Assembly (NCBI RefSeq): GCF_023701525.1
Contig: NZ_JAMQAW010000051.1
Coordinates: forward strand, 1-64,000
DNA length: 64,000 nucleotides
Source of the DNA: Streptomyces albipurpureus
GTDB lineage: Bacteria > Actinomycetota > Actinomycetes > Streptomycetales > Streptomycetaceae
Direction: 5' to 3'
The notes below the pieces were generated by a model that saw nothing but the letters and a program-made list of their open reading frames with translations, searched no databases and was not told where the DNA came from. Below, piece by piece: positions 41,172 through 50,540 of this stretch. A program made the translations under genes and the position numbers. Position 1 is the first letter of the stretch. Each line of letters begins with the position of its first letter.

Positions 41172-43379
41172 ATGGGCGACAAGGCACAAACCCACCCCGG
41201 AGCCGCCGGCAGGGCCACGACGGCCGATCAGCCCTCATCCGTACGGAATGTCGTACTGGTCGGCCACAGCGGTTCCGGGAAGACCACCTTGACGGAGGCC
41301 CTCGCGCTCACCGCGGGGGCGCTCAACCGGGCGGGGCGGGTCGAAGACGGTGCCACGGTCTCCGACTACGACGAGATCGAGCACCGCCAGCAACGCTCCG
41401 TACAGCTCTCGCTCGTCTCCGTCGAATGGGACGGGTACAAGATCAACCTGTTGGACACCCCCGGATACGCCGATTTCGTGGGTGAGCTGAGGGCCGGTCT
41501 GCGAGCGGCGGACGCGGCCCTCTTCGTCGTATCGGCCGGGCAGGAAGCGGAGGCGGTCGCCGGCGCGACCCGGACGGTGTGGGAGGAGTGCGCGGCCGTG
41601 GGAATGCCCCGGGCGATCGTCGTCACCCATCTGGAGACGGCCCGCACCGGCTACGAGGAGCTCACCGAGGTCTGCTCCCACATCTTCGGCGGCGACGACC
41701 CCGACGCCGTCCTCCCGCTCTATCTGCCCCGGTACGGCGCCCCCGGGGCCGATGGCCATGCCCCCGTGACGGGCCTGGTGGGGCTGCTCTCACGGCAGGT
41801 CTACGACTACTCATCCGGTGAACGCCACGAAGTCGCGCCCGACCCCGGGCAGTCGGAACTGATCGAGGAGGCCCGCAACCGGTTGATCGAGGGGATCATC
41901 GCCGAGAGCGAGGACGAGTCCCTGATGGACCGCTACCTCAGCGGCGAGGACATCGACCGCTCGATCCTCGTGGAGGATCTGGAGAAGGCGGTCGCGCGCG
42001 GCACCTTCCACCCGGTCCTGGCCGCCGCGCCCGCTACCGGCGGTGCCAAGCAGGGCCTGGGGACCGTGGAGATCCTTGATCTGATCACCGGCGGCTTCCC
42101 CACCCCGCTGGAGCCCGCGCCTCCCGTCGTCACCACCCCGCAGGGCGCCAAGCGCCCTCCGATCAGTTGCGACCCCCTCGGGCCGCTGGTCGCCGAGGTG
42201 GTCAAGACCGCCTCCGACCCCTATGTCGGCCGGATCTCGCTCGTCCGGGTCTTCTCCGGCACCCTGCGCGCCGACGAGACGGTGCATGTGTCGGGGCACG
42301 GTCTGGCCGACCGCGGCCATGAGGACCATGACGTGGACGAGCGGGTCGGGGCGCTCACCGCGCCCTTCGGCAAGCATCAGCGCCCCATACGGGAGGTATT
42401 CGCCGGGGATCTCGCCTGTGTCGCCAAACTGGGCCGGGCCGAAACCGGTGACACCCTCTCGGCCAAGGACAATCCGCTGCTGATGCAGCCGTGGGCCATG
42501 CCCGATCCCCTGCTGCCGCTGGCCATCACGGCGCATACCAAGGGCGATGAGGACCGGCTCTCGGTGGGGCTGGCCCGGCTGGTCGCCGAGGACCCCACCA
42601 TGCGGCTGGAACAGAACCAGTCCACCCACCAGGTCGTCCTGTGGTGTCTGGGCGAGGCCCATGCCGATGTCGCCCTGGAGCGCTTGCGCAAGCGCTACGG
42701 CGTGCAGGTGGACGTCGTACCCCACCGGGTGTCCCTGCGGGAGACCTTCGGTACACCGTCAGCCGGGCGCGGCCGCCATGTGAAGCAGTCCGGCGGCCAC
42801 GGCCAGTACGCGATCTGTGCGATACAGGTCGAACCGCTGCCCGCGGGCTCCGGAATCGAGTTCGTCGACAAGGTCGTCGGCGGCGCGGTGCCCCGGCAGT
42901 TCATCCCCTCCGTCGAGAAGGGCATCCGAGCCCAGGCCGCGCGCGGAGTCGTCGCCGGATATCCCCTGGTGGACATCCGGGTCACCCTCCTGGACGGAAA
43001 GGCCCACTCGGTCGACTCATCGGATGCCGCGTTCCAGACGGCGGGAGCACTCGCCCTACGGGAAGCGGCAGCCGGCACCCCTATCCATCTACTGGAGCCG
43101 GTGGCCGAAGTTCGCGTACTGGTTTCGGACGAATACGTGGGCCAGGTGATGAGCGATCTGTCCGGTCGGCGCGGCAGAGTCGTCGGCACCGAGCAGTCCC
43201 ACAGCTCACGGACCCTCATCCGCGCGGAGGTTCCCGAGATAGAGATCGGCCGGTACGCCATCGACCTGCGCTCCCTCTCGCACGGGACAGGCCAGTTCAG
43301 CCGCTGCTACACACGCCATGAGCCGGTGCCGCAGCACGTCGCCGACCGGGTGCGCGAGCAGACCGGTGAGCGCACATAA
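41172..43379 (+). CDS. EF-G-like protein (EF-G2/FusA2 type) with altered G motifs
   Basis: The 735-residue protein has the five-domain EF-G layout. Walker A is GHSGSGKT (31-38). The G3 box reads DTPGYADF with Tyr99 where translational GTPases have the catalytic His, and G4 reads THLE (152-155) rather than NKxD. Domains III-V are present (VEPLPAGSGIEFVDKVVGGAVP, SLSHGTGQFSRCYTRHEPVP). The related mycobacterial EF-G2 is reported to bind nucleotide without ribosome-stimulated GTP hydrolysis. A role other than normal translocation is likely. It is monocistronic, ending in its own hairpin. Confidence 0.88.
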   Translation: MGDKAQTHPGAAGRATTADQPSSVRNVVLVGHSGSGKTTLTEALALTAGALNRAGRVEDGATVSDYDEIEHRQQRSVQLSLVSVEWDGYKINLLDTPGYADFVGELRAGLRAADAALFVVSAGQEAEAVAGATRTVWEECAAVGMPRAIVVTHLETARTGYEELTEVCSHIFGGDDPDAVLPLYLPRYGAPGADGHAPVTGLVGLLSRQVYDYSSGERHEVAPDPGQSELIEEARNRLIEGIIAESEDESLMDRYLSGEDIDRSILVEDLEKAVARGTFHPVLAAAPATGGAKQGLGTVEILDLITGGFPTPLEPAPPVVTTPQGAKRPPISCDPLGPLVAEVVKTASDPYVGRISLVRVFSGTLRADETVHVSGHGLADRGHEDHDVDERVGALTAPFGKHQRPIREVFAGDLACVAKLGRAETGDTLSAKDNPLLMQPWAMPDPLLPLAITAHTKGDEDRLSVGLARLVAEDPTMRLEQNQSTHQVVLWCLGEAHADVALERLRKRYGVQVDVVPHRVSLRETFGTPSAGRGRHVKQSGGHGQYAICAIQVEPLPAGSGIEFVDKVVGGAVPRQFIPSVEKGIRAQAARGVVAGYPLVDIRVTLLDGKAHSVDSSDAAFQTAGALALREAAAGTPIHLLEPVAEVRVLVSDEYVGQVMSDLSGRRGRVVGTEQSHSSRTLIRAEVPEIEIGRYAIDLRSLSHGTGQFSRCYTRHEPVPQHVADRVREQTGERT

Positions 43380-43405
43380 CCTCCGTCTGCCGGGCCGGGA
43401 TCGGG

Positions 43406-43439
43406 ATGCCGTCCGCCCACGAGCACCGGCGGGCGGCAT
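43406..43439 (+). terminator. Terminator of the EF-G paralogue
   Basis: ATGCCGTCCGCC (43406-43417) pairs with GGCGGGCGGCAT (43428-43439) with one G-T pair and is followed by TT. It lies 27 bp after the stop and before the next gene's leader. Confidence 0.7.
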
Positions 43440-43571
43440 TTCTCCGTCCCGTGACGAATCAGTCGCACCCCGGATACGCTGAGGTGCCCAGCTCAGCATG
43501 TGTGCGGGGCCCGTTGGCCGGGAACAGGCCGCAGAGCAGCAGCCGAGCGGCGTTGGGGGCGATAAGTCACG

Positions 43572-45221
43572 ATGGACGGTTTCGATTTCAGTCCCGGAGC
43601 ACAGATCCCGATCATGGGCTCCGCTGGACAGACCGCGGCGACGCACGCGCTGGCGTCAGCCGCATACCGCGACAGCCCGGTGGCGGACATCCTCAACGCC
43701 AACAACGACCGGCACAAGTCCGCGGTCAGTACGGGCAAGTTCTCGCTCTTCGAACCCAATCTGGGCGAGGCGTTCTCCCGGGCGCTCCAGCTGCGGATGC
43801 TCGGCGGCGGTCGCGGTGCGCTCATCCAGTCCTTCGGCATGGAGCCGCAGACCGTCGTCGAACACGCGTTGGCGGCAAGCCGCATCCGCAAGGAGCGCGA
43901 CACCAAACTGACGGTGATCACCGCGGTCTTCGGCCTGCTCTTCCTGCCCGGTCTGCTGCTGTGGATGGGCGTCTTCCAGCTCCGCCGGACCATCGCCGGG
44001 GCACAGAACAAGCGCGCGGGCACCCTCGGCACCCTGCTGCTGTTCGGTATCGGCGCTCTGGCGCTCATCTTCCTGATCCGGCTGCCCTTCGGCGGCTTCT
44101 GGGCCTACTACCTCCGCGGGATGATCGTCGCTCCGGTGATCGGCTGGTTCCTCGCCCTGCGGATCTGCGAGGCGACGGCGAAGGACCTGCGCAGCCGCTG
44201 GGACGGTCTGCTGTCGGGCGGCGGGGTCGCCGCCAAAATCCCCGACGCGGTCCCGGGCAACCCCGGCGACAAGTCGCGCGAGGAGCTGCGCCAGGGCCTG
44301 CAGAAACTCACCGCCGAGCAGCACGCCAACTCCGTCTTCTACGCCGGCCCCAAGGGGATACTGGGCATGGGAACCCGGTGGGGCAGCTGGCAGTTGGCCG
44401 AGGAGCTGGTCTCCAAGGACCCCGCCAAGGAAATCAACCAGTTCCGCAGCTGGGACGTCATACGGGCGATGCACGACAAGCTCAAGCTGCTGGAACGCGG
44501 CCCGCTGAACTCGGGCGGTTTCCCCACCCCTTCGGTCAAGCACTGGATCGTCTCCCCCGTCGGCGAGAACGCCGGCTCGGTCTCCCGGCCCGAGGGCCAG
44601 GACGTGGAGGCGTACCAGATCAAGGGCCACGAGATACAGCGGATCTGCAACCACCAGCAGTTCGGCAGCGGCAACCGGCACTATCTGGGCGTCCAGTTCA
44701 CCCTCTGGGACGGGCAGCTGATCATCACCATGATGATCACCGTCACGGTCCTCCACGAGACGCTGCGGATCGAGGTAACCGGCCACGCTCTCGGCCCGGT
44801 GCACGGCCTGTTCACCACCAAGTCCTCGCCGAAGACGGTTACCACGAGCAAGGCCATCCGCTTCTGGGAGACCAAGAGCCGCACCCTGCCGCTGGTGGAC
44901 GCCCCCGAGGTGGTGCGCCTCGCGGTACGCGCGCCGCTCACCTGGTACCCGCCGCTGCTCGACTACTTCGGCGGCAAGCTCAGCCTCCCGGAGCCGTTCG
45001 GACTGCGGCACGCCTGGGCCGAGCAGCCCTGGCGGCACCGCTTCATGGCGGATGACGCGCTACGGGCCGCCACTCCCGTACTGCGGGTGGCCCATGCCGC
45101 CGCCATGAAGGTTCTGGACGACAACGGCGTGGACACCGCGCGCTTCACCAGCCGGTCGATGGCCGTCAGCGGAGCGGTCCAGGACCTGGCGCCGAAGAAG
45201 GCTGACGTCTACGACGCCTAG
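43572..45221 (+). CDS. Large conserved membrane protein, function unknown
   Basis: The 549-residue protein has a soluble N-terminal 110 residues (MDGFDFSPGAQIPIMGSAG), then three hydrophobic segments at about 115-205 (TVITAVFGLLFLPGLLLWMGVF; GTLLLFGIGALALIFLI; GMIVAPVIGWFLALRI), a long polar region, and a further beta-rich hydrophobic stretch LIITMMITVTVLHETLRIEV near residue 385. No catalytic motif is recognised. The start is ATG with a modest ribosome site. It follows the EF-G paralogue and ends at a very strong bidirectional terminator. It looks like a Streptomyces-conserved orphan rather than transferred DNA. Confidence 0.7.
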   Translation: MDGFDFSPGAQIPIMGSAGQTAATHALASAAYRDSPVADILNANNDRHKSAVSTGKFSLFEPNLGEAFSRALQLRMLGGGRGALIQSFGMEPQTVVEHALAASRIRKERDTKLTVITAVFGLLFLPGLLLWMGVFQLRRTIAGAQNKRAGTLGTLLLFGIGALALIFLIRLPFGGFWAYYLRGMIVAPVIGWFLALRICEATAKDLRSRWDGLLSGGGVAAKIPDAVPGNPGDKSREELRQGLQKLTAEQHANSVFYAGPKGILGMGTRWGSWQLAEELVSKDPAKEINQFRSWDVIRAMHDKLKLLERGPLNSGGFPTPSVKHWIVSPVGENAGSVSRPEGQDVEAYQIKGHEIQRICNHQQFGSGNRHYLGVQFTLWDGQLIITMMITVTVLHETLRIEVTGHALGPVHGLFTTKSSPKTVTTSKAIRFWETKSRTLPLVDAPEVVRLAVRAPLTWYPPLLDYFGGKLSLPEPFGLRHAWAEQPWRHRFMADDALRAATPVLRVAHAAAMKVLDDNGVDTARFTSRSMAVSGAVQDLAPKKADVYDA

Positions 45222-45237
45222 GAAGTCCCCAGGTGGT

Positions 45238-45283
45238 CGATGCACAAGACCCCCGCCCATCCGGGCGGGGGTCTTGTGCATCG
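45238..45283. terminator. 21-bp perfect bidirectional terminator
   Basis: A perfect 21-bp stem (45238-45258 with 45263-45283) with a 4-nt loop lies between the convergent membrane-protein and HIT genes. One of the longest perfect stems in the window. Confidence 0.9.
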
Positions 45284-45295
45284 CCTCGCGGACGC

Positions 45296-45841
45296 TCAGC
45301 CGGGCCAGACGTTCGCCAGCATCAGCCTGGTGTCGGCCAACAGCTGCGGCAGCACCTTGGTATGGCCGACGACCGGCATGAAGTTGGTGTCCCCGCCCCA
45401 GCGCGGCACGATGTGCTGATGCAGATGAGCGGCGATCCCGGCCCCCGCCGCCATCCCCTGGTTCATGCCGATGTTGAAGCCATGGGCGCCCGACGCGGCC
45501 CGTAGCGCGGTCATCGCCCGCTGGGTGAAAAGGGCCAGCTCAGCGGTCTCGGCCTCGGTGAGTTCGGTGTAGTCGGCGACATGCCGGAACGGCACCACCA
45601 TCAGATGGCCGCCGGTGTAGGGATAGAGATTCAGCACGGCGTAGACGTGCGAGCCACGCGCGATCAGCAGACCGTCCTCATCCGATTTGGACGGGACGGC
45701 GCAGAAGGGACAGCCATCGCCGGCCTCGGGCCCGGTGGGCTTGTTCTCGCCCTGGATGTAAGCCATCCGGTGCGGTGTCCACAAGCGCTGGAACGCGTCG
45801 GGCGTTCCCACTCCGATCTGCTGCTCCGGGTCACTCGTCAT
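45296..45841 (-). CDS. HIT family hydrolase
   Basis: The 181-residue protein has the histidine triad HLHQHIVPRW (H-x-H-x-H) near residue 140 and the N-terminal CPFC zinc-type motif (GCPFCAVPSKSDEDG). It belongs to the Ap4A phosphorylase or nucleotide hydrolase group. ATG 45841 (MTSDPEQQIG) is chosen; the longer reading overlaps the K+ channel gene region. In actinobacteria this gene is usually next to thrS and pgsA; here the EF-G paralogue and two other genes lie between HIT and pgsA. Confidence 0.93.
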   Translation of the reverse strand: MTSDPEQQIGVGTPDAFQRLWTPHRMAYIQGENKPTGPEAGDGCPFCAVPSKSDEDGLLIARGSHVYAVLNLYPYTGGHLMVVPFRHVADYTELTEAETAELALFTQRAMTALRAASGAHGFNIGMNQGMAAGAGIAAHLHQHIVPRWGGDTNFMPVVGHTKVLPQLLADTRLMLANVWPG

Positions 45842-45920
45842 GCAGTGCAGCATATGGCTTCGCCCGTACGCGGCGTGTCGCCGGGGGCGACCCCGAGGGC
45901 GCGAGGGTGATCCTGGACCG

Positions 45921-46598
45921 ATGGACAACGAGACAAGGCTCCGGCATTGGCGCGAGCGCATGGAGGTCCCGCTGTTCGCGGCATCGGTCGTCTTCCTCGG
46001 CTGCTACGCGGTACGGGTGCTCGCCGTGGATCTCCCACAGGGCTGGCGGGACACTTTCCTGGCGCTGACCTATGCCATGTGGGCGCTGTTCGTCGTGGAC
46101 TACGCGGTTCGCTGGCGGCTCAGCGGCGCGGGCACGTCCTATCCCCGAAGGCATGTGCTGGACGCGGTGATGGTGGCGCTGCCGCTGCTGAGGCCGCTGC
46201 GGATCGTACGGATCTACGAGTCGGTCCAGCGCCGGCACGCGGAGGCCAAGCCGCGGCTCGCCCTCTACGCCCGGGTGATCGCGTACTCCGGCATGTCAGC
46301 GGTTCTGCTGGGGTTCGCCGGCGCGCTCACCGTCTACGCGGAGGAGCGCGGCGCCCCGGGCGCGACGATCAAGACGTTCGGGGACTCCGTCTGGTGGACC
46401 TGCGAGACCCTGACGACCGTGGGGTACGGGGATGTGGTCCCGGTGACGGCGCTGGGGCGGACGGTAGCGGTGGTCATGATGGCGGGGGGCCTTGCGCTGC
46501 TGGGAGCGGTGACGGGGTCGTTCTCGTCCTGGCTGATCCAGACGTTCACCCTGGAGGCGGACAAGGAGCCTCCGGGGACGCCCCCGGAGGCTTCTTGA
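45921..46598 (+). CDS. Two-pore-domain-like potassium channel family protein
   Basis: The 225-residue protein has an N-terminal voltage-sensor-like part (four hydrophobic segments and RPLRIVRIYESVQRRH with regularly spaced Arg) and a pore module with the selectivity filter TVGYGD, preceded by the pore helix DSVWWTCETLT and followed by the inner helix VAVVMMAGGLALLGAVTGSF. It should conduct K+ across the membrane. The last codons form a hairpin. It sits between HIT and thrS, convergent with thrS. Confidence 0.9.
   Translation: MDNETRLRHWRERMEVPLFAASVVFLGCYAVRVLAVDLPQGWRDTFLALTYAMWALFVVDYAVRWRLSGAGTSYPRRHVLDAVMVALPLLRPLRIVRIYESVQRRHAEAKPRLALYARVIAYSGMSAVLLGFAGALTVYAEERGAPGATIKTFGDSVWWTCETLTTVGYGDVVPVTALGRTVAVVMMAGGLALLGAVTGSFSSWLIQTFTLEADKEPPGTPPEAS
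46567..46592. terminator. Hairpin inside the end of the K+ channel gene
   Basis: AGCCTCCGGGG (46567-46577) pairs perfectly with CCCCGGAGGCT (46582-46592), 4-nt loop, followed by TCTTG. It encodes the last residues (PPGTPPEAS) and ends four bases before the stop codon; it may terminate both this gene and convergent thrS. Confidence 0.7.
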
Positions 46599-46619
46599 CT
46601 CGACCTGATCGGCGGGGAC

Positions 46620-48596
46620 TCAGACCTGTACGCGGTCCTCGACGACCTTGACCAGCTTGGCCAGCGCGTCGGCTCGGGGAATCCCGTTCTCCTGCGAGCC
46701 GTCGCGGTAGCGGAAGGACACCGTGCCCCCGTTCATGTCCTCGTCACCAACGATGATCATGAACGGGACCTTCAGCTTCTGCTGGGTCCTGATCTTCTTC
46801 TGCATACGGTCGGATGACGCGTCCACCTCGACCCGCAGGCCCTTCTTCTTCGCCTCGGCGGCGAACTCCTGGAGGTACTCGACATGGGCGTCACCGATCG
46901 GGATGCCCACCGCCTGCACCGGCGCCAGCCACGGCGGCATGGCACCCGCGTAGTGCTCCAGGAGCACCGCGAAGAACCGCTCGATCGAGCCGAAGAGGGC
47001 TCGGTGGATCATGACGGGCTGCTGGCGTGAACCATCGGGAGCGGTGTACTCCAGGTTGAAGCGCTCCGGGAGGTTGAAATCGAGCTGAACGGTCGACATC
47101 TGCCAGGTCCGACCGATGGCGTCGCGTGCCTGGACCGAGATCTTCGGGCCGTAGAAGGCCGCGCCACCCGGGTCGGGGGTCAGCGGGAGGCCCTGCTTCT
47201 CGGCCACCTGCCGCAGGACCTCGGTGGCCTCTTCCCAGGTCTCGTCGGAGCCGACGTACTTCTCCGGGTCCTTGGTGGACAGCTCCAGATAGAAGTCGGT
47301 CAGACCGTAGTCACGGAGCAGGTTCAGCACGAAGGTGAGCGTGCGGTCCAACTCGTCCGCCATCTGCTCACGGGTGCAGTAGATGTGGGCGTCGTCCTGG
47401 GTGAAGCCCCGGGCACGGGTCAGACCGTGCACCACACCGGACTTCTCGTGCCGGTAGACCGTGCCGAACTCGAACAGCCGCAGGGGCAGTTCGCGGTAGG
47501 AGCGCCCCCGGGCGTCGAAGATCAGATTGTGCATGGGGCAGTTCATCGGCTTGAGGTAGTAGTCCGTACCGCCGTCGAGCTGCATGGGGGGGTACATACC
47601 CTCCGCGTACCAGTCCAGATGACCGCTCTTCTCGAAGAGCGCGCCCTTGGTGGCGTGCGGGGTGTAGACGAACTCGTACCCCTCTTCCTCATGGCGCTTG
47701 CGTGAGTAGTCCTCCATGACCCGGCGCACGATGCCGCCGCGCGGATGGAAGACGGCGAGGCCGGAGCCGATCTCATCGGGAACGGAGAACAGGTCCAGCT
47801 CGCTGCCGAGCTTGCGGTGATCGCGCTTCTCGGCCTCGACGAGGAAGTCCAGATGGGCCTTGAGCTCCTCCTTGGACGGCCAGGCGGTGCCGTAGATCCG
47901 CTGGAGCATGGGGTTCTTCTCGCTGCCCCGCCAGTACGCGGCGGCATTGCGCATGAGCTTGAACGCCGGGATGTTGCGGGTGGTGGGCAGGTGCGGACCG
48001 CGGCAGAGGTCCTTCCAACACAGATCGCCGGTCTTGGCGTCCAGGTTGTCGTAGATCGTCAGCTCACCGGCGCCGACCTCGACGTCCGCGCCGTCGTCGC
48101 TGGACGCCGAGCCCTTGAGGCCGATCAGCTCCAGCTTGTAGGGCTCGTCCGACAGCTCTTCGCGGGCGTCCTCGTCGGTCACCACCCGGCGGGAGAAGCG
48201 CTGACCGCGCTTCTGGATCTCCTGCATCTTCTTCTCGATGGTCTTGAGATCCTCGGGGGTGAACGGCTTCGCGACATCGAAGTCGTAGTAGAAGCCGTCC
48301 TTGACCGGCGGGCCGATGCCGAGCTTGGCCTCGGGGAAGAGCTCCTGCACGGCCTGTGCCATCACATGCGCGGTGGAGTGGCGCAGGATGTCCAGACCGT
48401 CCGCCGACGAGATCAGAACGGGCTCGACCTCCTCACCGTCCTTGATCTCGTACGCCAGATCCTTCAGCTCACCCGCGACGCGTGCGGCGACCACGGTGCG
48501 CTCGCCGGCGAAGAGGTCCGCCGCCGTCGTGCCCGTAGTCACCACGCGCTCTTCCCGCTCGGAATCGCGTTGGATGATCACACGGACGTCTGACAC
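46620..48596 (-). CDS. thrS: Threonine--tRNA ligase
   Basis: The 658-residue class II synthetase has TGS (VIIQRDSEREERVVTTGTTAADLF), editing (HSTAHVMAQAVQELFP) and catalytic domains (MNCPMHNLIF with the zinc Cys; RELPLRLFEFGTVYR; VMIHRALFGSIERFFAVLLEHYAG), and a C-terminal anticodon-binding domain. GTG 48596 is chosen: GGAGAG lies 6 bp upstream, inside the first codons of an earlier ATG at 48611. No T-box leader is seen. Confidence 0.97.
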   Translation of the reverse strand: MSDVRVIIQRDSEREERVVTTGTTAADLFAGERTVVAARVAGELKDLAYEIKDGEEVEPVLISSADGLDILRHSTAHVMAQAVQELFPEAKLGIGPPVKDGFYYDFDVAKPFTPEDLKTIEKKMQEIQKRGQRFSRRVVTDEDAREELSDEPYKLELIGLKGSASSDDGADVEVGAGELTIYDNLDAKTGDLCWKDLCRGPHLPTTRNIPAFKLMRNAAAYWRGSEKNPMLQRIYGTAWPSKEELKAHLDFLVEAEKRDHRKLGSELDLFSVPDEIGSGLAVFHPRGGIVRRVMEDYSRKRHEEEGYEFVYTPHATKGALFEKSGHLDWYAEGMYPPMQLDGGTDYYLKPMNCPMHNLIFDARGRSYRELPLRLFEFGTVYRHEKSGVVHGLTRARGFTQDDAHIYCTREQMADELDRTLTFVLNLLRDYGLTDFYLELSTKDPEKYVGSDETWEEATEVLRQVAEKQGLPLTPDPGGAAFYGPKISVQARDAIGRTWQMSTVQLDFNLPERFNLEYTAPDGSRQQPVMIHRALFGSIERFFAVLLEHYAGAMPPWLAPVQAVGIPIGDAHVEYLQEFAAEAKKKGLRVEVDASSDRMQKKIRTQQKLKVPFMIIVGDEDMNGGTVSFRYRDGSQENGIPRADALAKLVKVVEDRVQV

Positions 48597-48696
48597 CGGT
48601 CTCTCCATCATTCAGGGGGCGCGCCAGTGGACACTGCGCAGTCGAATCGTACCGAGCGAAGCGGTCCACCCGCGAAACGGTTACCCCCGGGCGCCC

Positions 48697-49926
48697 TCAG
48701 TCCTCGGCGTCACACCCGCCCGGCAGGAAGTCCCGATCCTCCCGGCTCTCCTTGAGCGCCTTCATCAGCCGGTCCCGCTCGGCGTCGTCCACCGGGACGG
48801 CGACGACGTCCGAGGCATCGGTGAGCCGCCGAAAACCACCCCGGCTCTCCAGCCGCCCGGCCACCCGGATCGGCTGACCTGTCAGATGCGCCTGCCCCGC
48901 CGTACGGTACGAGTCCTCCTCCAGCGCCACCCGTACATGCGGCACCTCCGCTCCCGCCAGCACCCGCAGCCGGACGGTTCCCGACCCCCGGGGACCAGGG
49001 CGCCTCATCCGTACCACCGTGCCGGTGAGCCGCACCGGCATCGCCGGCTCGTCCTGGAGGTAGCGCGCTCCCGCGGCCCGTAGCGCGGGGAGATCACCGG
49101 GCGAGAACTCGACCGGGTCATGGCCTGGCACACATCCCTCGGGGACCCCGGCCGCCGGTGACCACGCCAGCGCGATCCGGGCCCCCTCCGAGCCCCGGAC
49201 CAGGGCGATGAGCGACTCGGTCAGCTCCCGGCTCACCCCCAGCCGAACGGCGGCGTCGAACGCCTCCATGCCTCCGGTGGCCCGTTGGTAGTCAGTCGCC
49301 TCCCGGGCCGCCTGGAGCGCGAGGTGGAGTCGCACGGTGACGGCCCGCCCCTGCGTCACCGGGACGAAAGCGGTGAGGGCCGCCCCACCCGAGGCCGGGC
49401 CGACGAGAACATCGGCGAGCGAGGTCCTCGCCCCGCGCCGATGCCGCGCACCGTGATAACCCGCCCGCCCACGGGCCGCGAGCGCACCCGCCATCATCAT
49501 CTGCCGGGCCGCGGAGCGCAGTTGCTCCTGGGCTATCCAGGAAGCACCGGAGGGGCCCTGGTGGACATCGCGCCACCAGCGGATCTCATCGCTGGGGACC
49601 GTGAGCCCCAGCAGTACGTCATGGGCCGAGGGGTCGGCGCTGCGGGTCAGTGCCAGGAGCGCCTCGGCCAGCAGGTCCTCGCAGTCCGGAAAGGATCGGT
49701 TCTCCGGTACGAGAAGACTGGTGGAGCCGTGGGTCGCGCCGGGCGGTGTCCAGCGGGCGTACCGTCCGACGGCTCCGCCGCGCCGCTGCCAGCCGTGCCG
49801 GGCCAGCAGCGCGCCGAGAACGGCGGGGTCGACCTGCGCCGGATCGGGTCCCGCGTCGGAACGCCAGCCGTGGGACGGCTCATGTAGGGGGTGCGGCCGG
49901 ACGTCGTGGTCGTAGGGCCGGTGCAT
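48697..49926 (-). CDS. Uncharacterised protein with OB-like C-terminal domain, coupled to DUF4365 gene
   Basis: The 409-residue cytoplasmic protein is not recognised as a named family. Residues 25-125 and 130-295 look globular and mostly helical; residues 297-376 have a repeated beta-strand pattern (RLTGTVVRMRRPGPRGSGTVRL, PHVRVALEEDSY, QPIRVAGRLESRGGFRRLTD) suggestive of an OB-like nucleic acid or small-molecule-binding barrel. The tail is acidic and charged. The ATG overlaps the upstream DUF4365 stop by one base (TGATG), so the two are made together. A partner or accessory subunit of the nuclease-like protein is inferred. Confidence 0.7.
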   Translation of the reverse strand: MHRPYDHDVRPHPLHEPSHGWRSDAGPDPAQVDPAVLGALLARHGWQRRGGAVGRYARWTPPGATHGSTSLLVPENRSFPDCEDLLAEALLALTRSADPSAHDVLLGLTVPSDEIRWWRDVHQGPSGASWIAQEQLRSAARQMMMAGALAARGRAGYHGARHRRGARTSLADVLVGPASGGAALTAFVPVTQGRAVTVRLHLALQAAREATDYQRATGGMEAFDAAVRLGVSRELTESLIALVRGSEGARIALAWSPAAGVPEGCVPGHDPVEFSPGDLPALRAAGARYLQDEPAMPVRLTGTVVRMRRPGPRGSGTVRLRVLAGAEVPHVRVALEEDSYRTAGQAHLTGQPIRVAGRLESRGGFRRLTDASDVVAVPVDDAERDRLMKALKESREDRDFLPGGCDAED

Positions 49927-50540
49927 CAGGGTCTCCCTCCCACCCCGACTCTCGTCATGATCTCGCAGAGCGCCCGGTCGTCGAAGATCCGTGAGGTCGG
50001 GATGCGCACGGTGGTCCTGTGCCTGCCCGTCACCGGGTGGCCTGCCAGGTTGGTCCAGTAACAGCAGTGCCGTAGATCGAGCCGGTCGTGGCTGGCGCGC
50101 AGCCAGTCGTCCTGGGTCCGGGGGACGAGCATCACGACGAGGATCTTGTGCACGGACACCGGGGTCCGGGCGAGTTTCACCAAATGGTCGTTGTGGAGCG
50201 TCAGGGGAAAGTCAGCGAAGGAGTCAGCGCCGGCTCCCGGAGGTCGGGGGGCGACCTGATAGGTCGACTTGAGCTGCACTTTGATGGTCACCTCGTCGTC
50301 GACGGTATGACCGGGGGAGCTATGGCTGACGTGCCAGTCGATGCCGTTGTCAGGGAAGGGCTGGGAGAGCGAGCATCCGGCCGCCGCGGCGACGGCGTGG
50401 AGATACGCCACCTGGAGCGTCTCCATACACGCGGTCGTGGCGAGCCCGCCGCGCACCGGTGCCGCCCGCTCGGGCAGCAGCCCTCCGGCGTGGCTGGGGG
50501 CACGGGAGATACCCCCGAACTCGGGCTGCGGGAGCGCCAT
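49926..50540 (-). CDS. DUF4365 domain protein, predicted PD-(D/E)XK-like nuclease
   Basis: The 204-residue protein has the DUF4365 pattern: helix (LATTACMETLQVAYLHAVAAAAG), then PFPDNGIDWHV with Asp68, then a strand TIKVQLKST with Q89-x-K91, matching the D...(E/Q)xK core of restriction-endonuclease-like folds. A long C-terminal alpha/beta half contains KILVVMLVPRTQDDWL and RHCCYWTNLAG. The initial 38 residues are Pro/Gly-rich; an internal ATG at 50426 is an alternative start. DUF4365 proteins occur in genome-defence contexts; here the gene is in a core region, so a housekeeping DNA or RNA role is also possible. Confidence 0.75.
   Translation of the reverse strand: MALPQPEFGGISRAPSHAGGLLPERAAPVRGGLATTACMETLQVAYLHAVAAAAGCSLSQPFPDNGIDWHVSHSSPGHTVDDEVTIKVQLKSTYQVAPRPPGAGADSFADFPLTLHNDHLVKLARTPVSVHKILVVMLVPRTQDDWLRASHDRLDLRHCCYWTNLAGHPVTGRHRTTVRIPTSRIFDDRALCEIMTRVGVGGRP

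Noticed and set aside
43406..45055. 549-codon frame overlapping the 43572-45221 gene in another frame
   Set aside because: Arg/Ala/Pro-rich out-of-frame reading; the chosen frame shows membrane helices and normal codon bias.
48597..48696. T-box leader upstream of thrS
   Set aside because: No specifier loop or T-box consensus is seen in the 100-bp leader.
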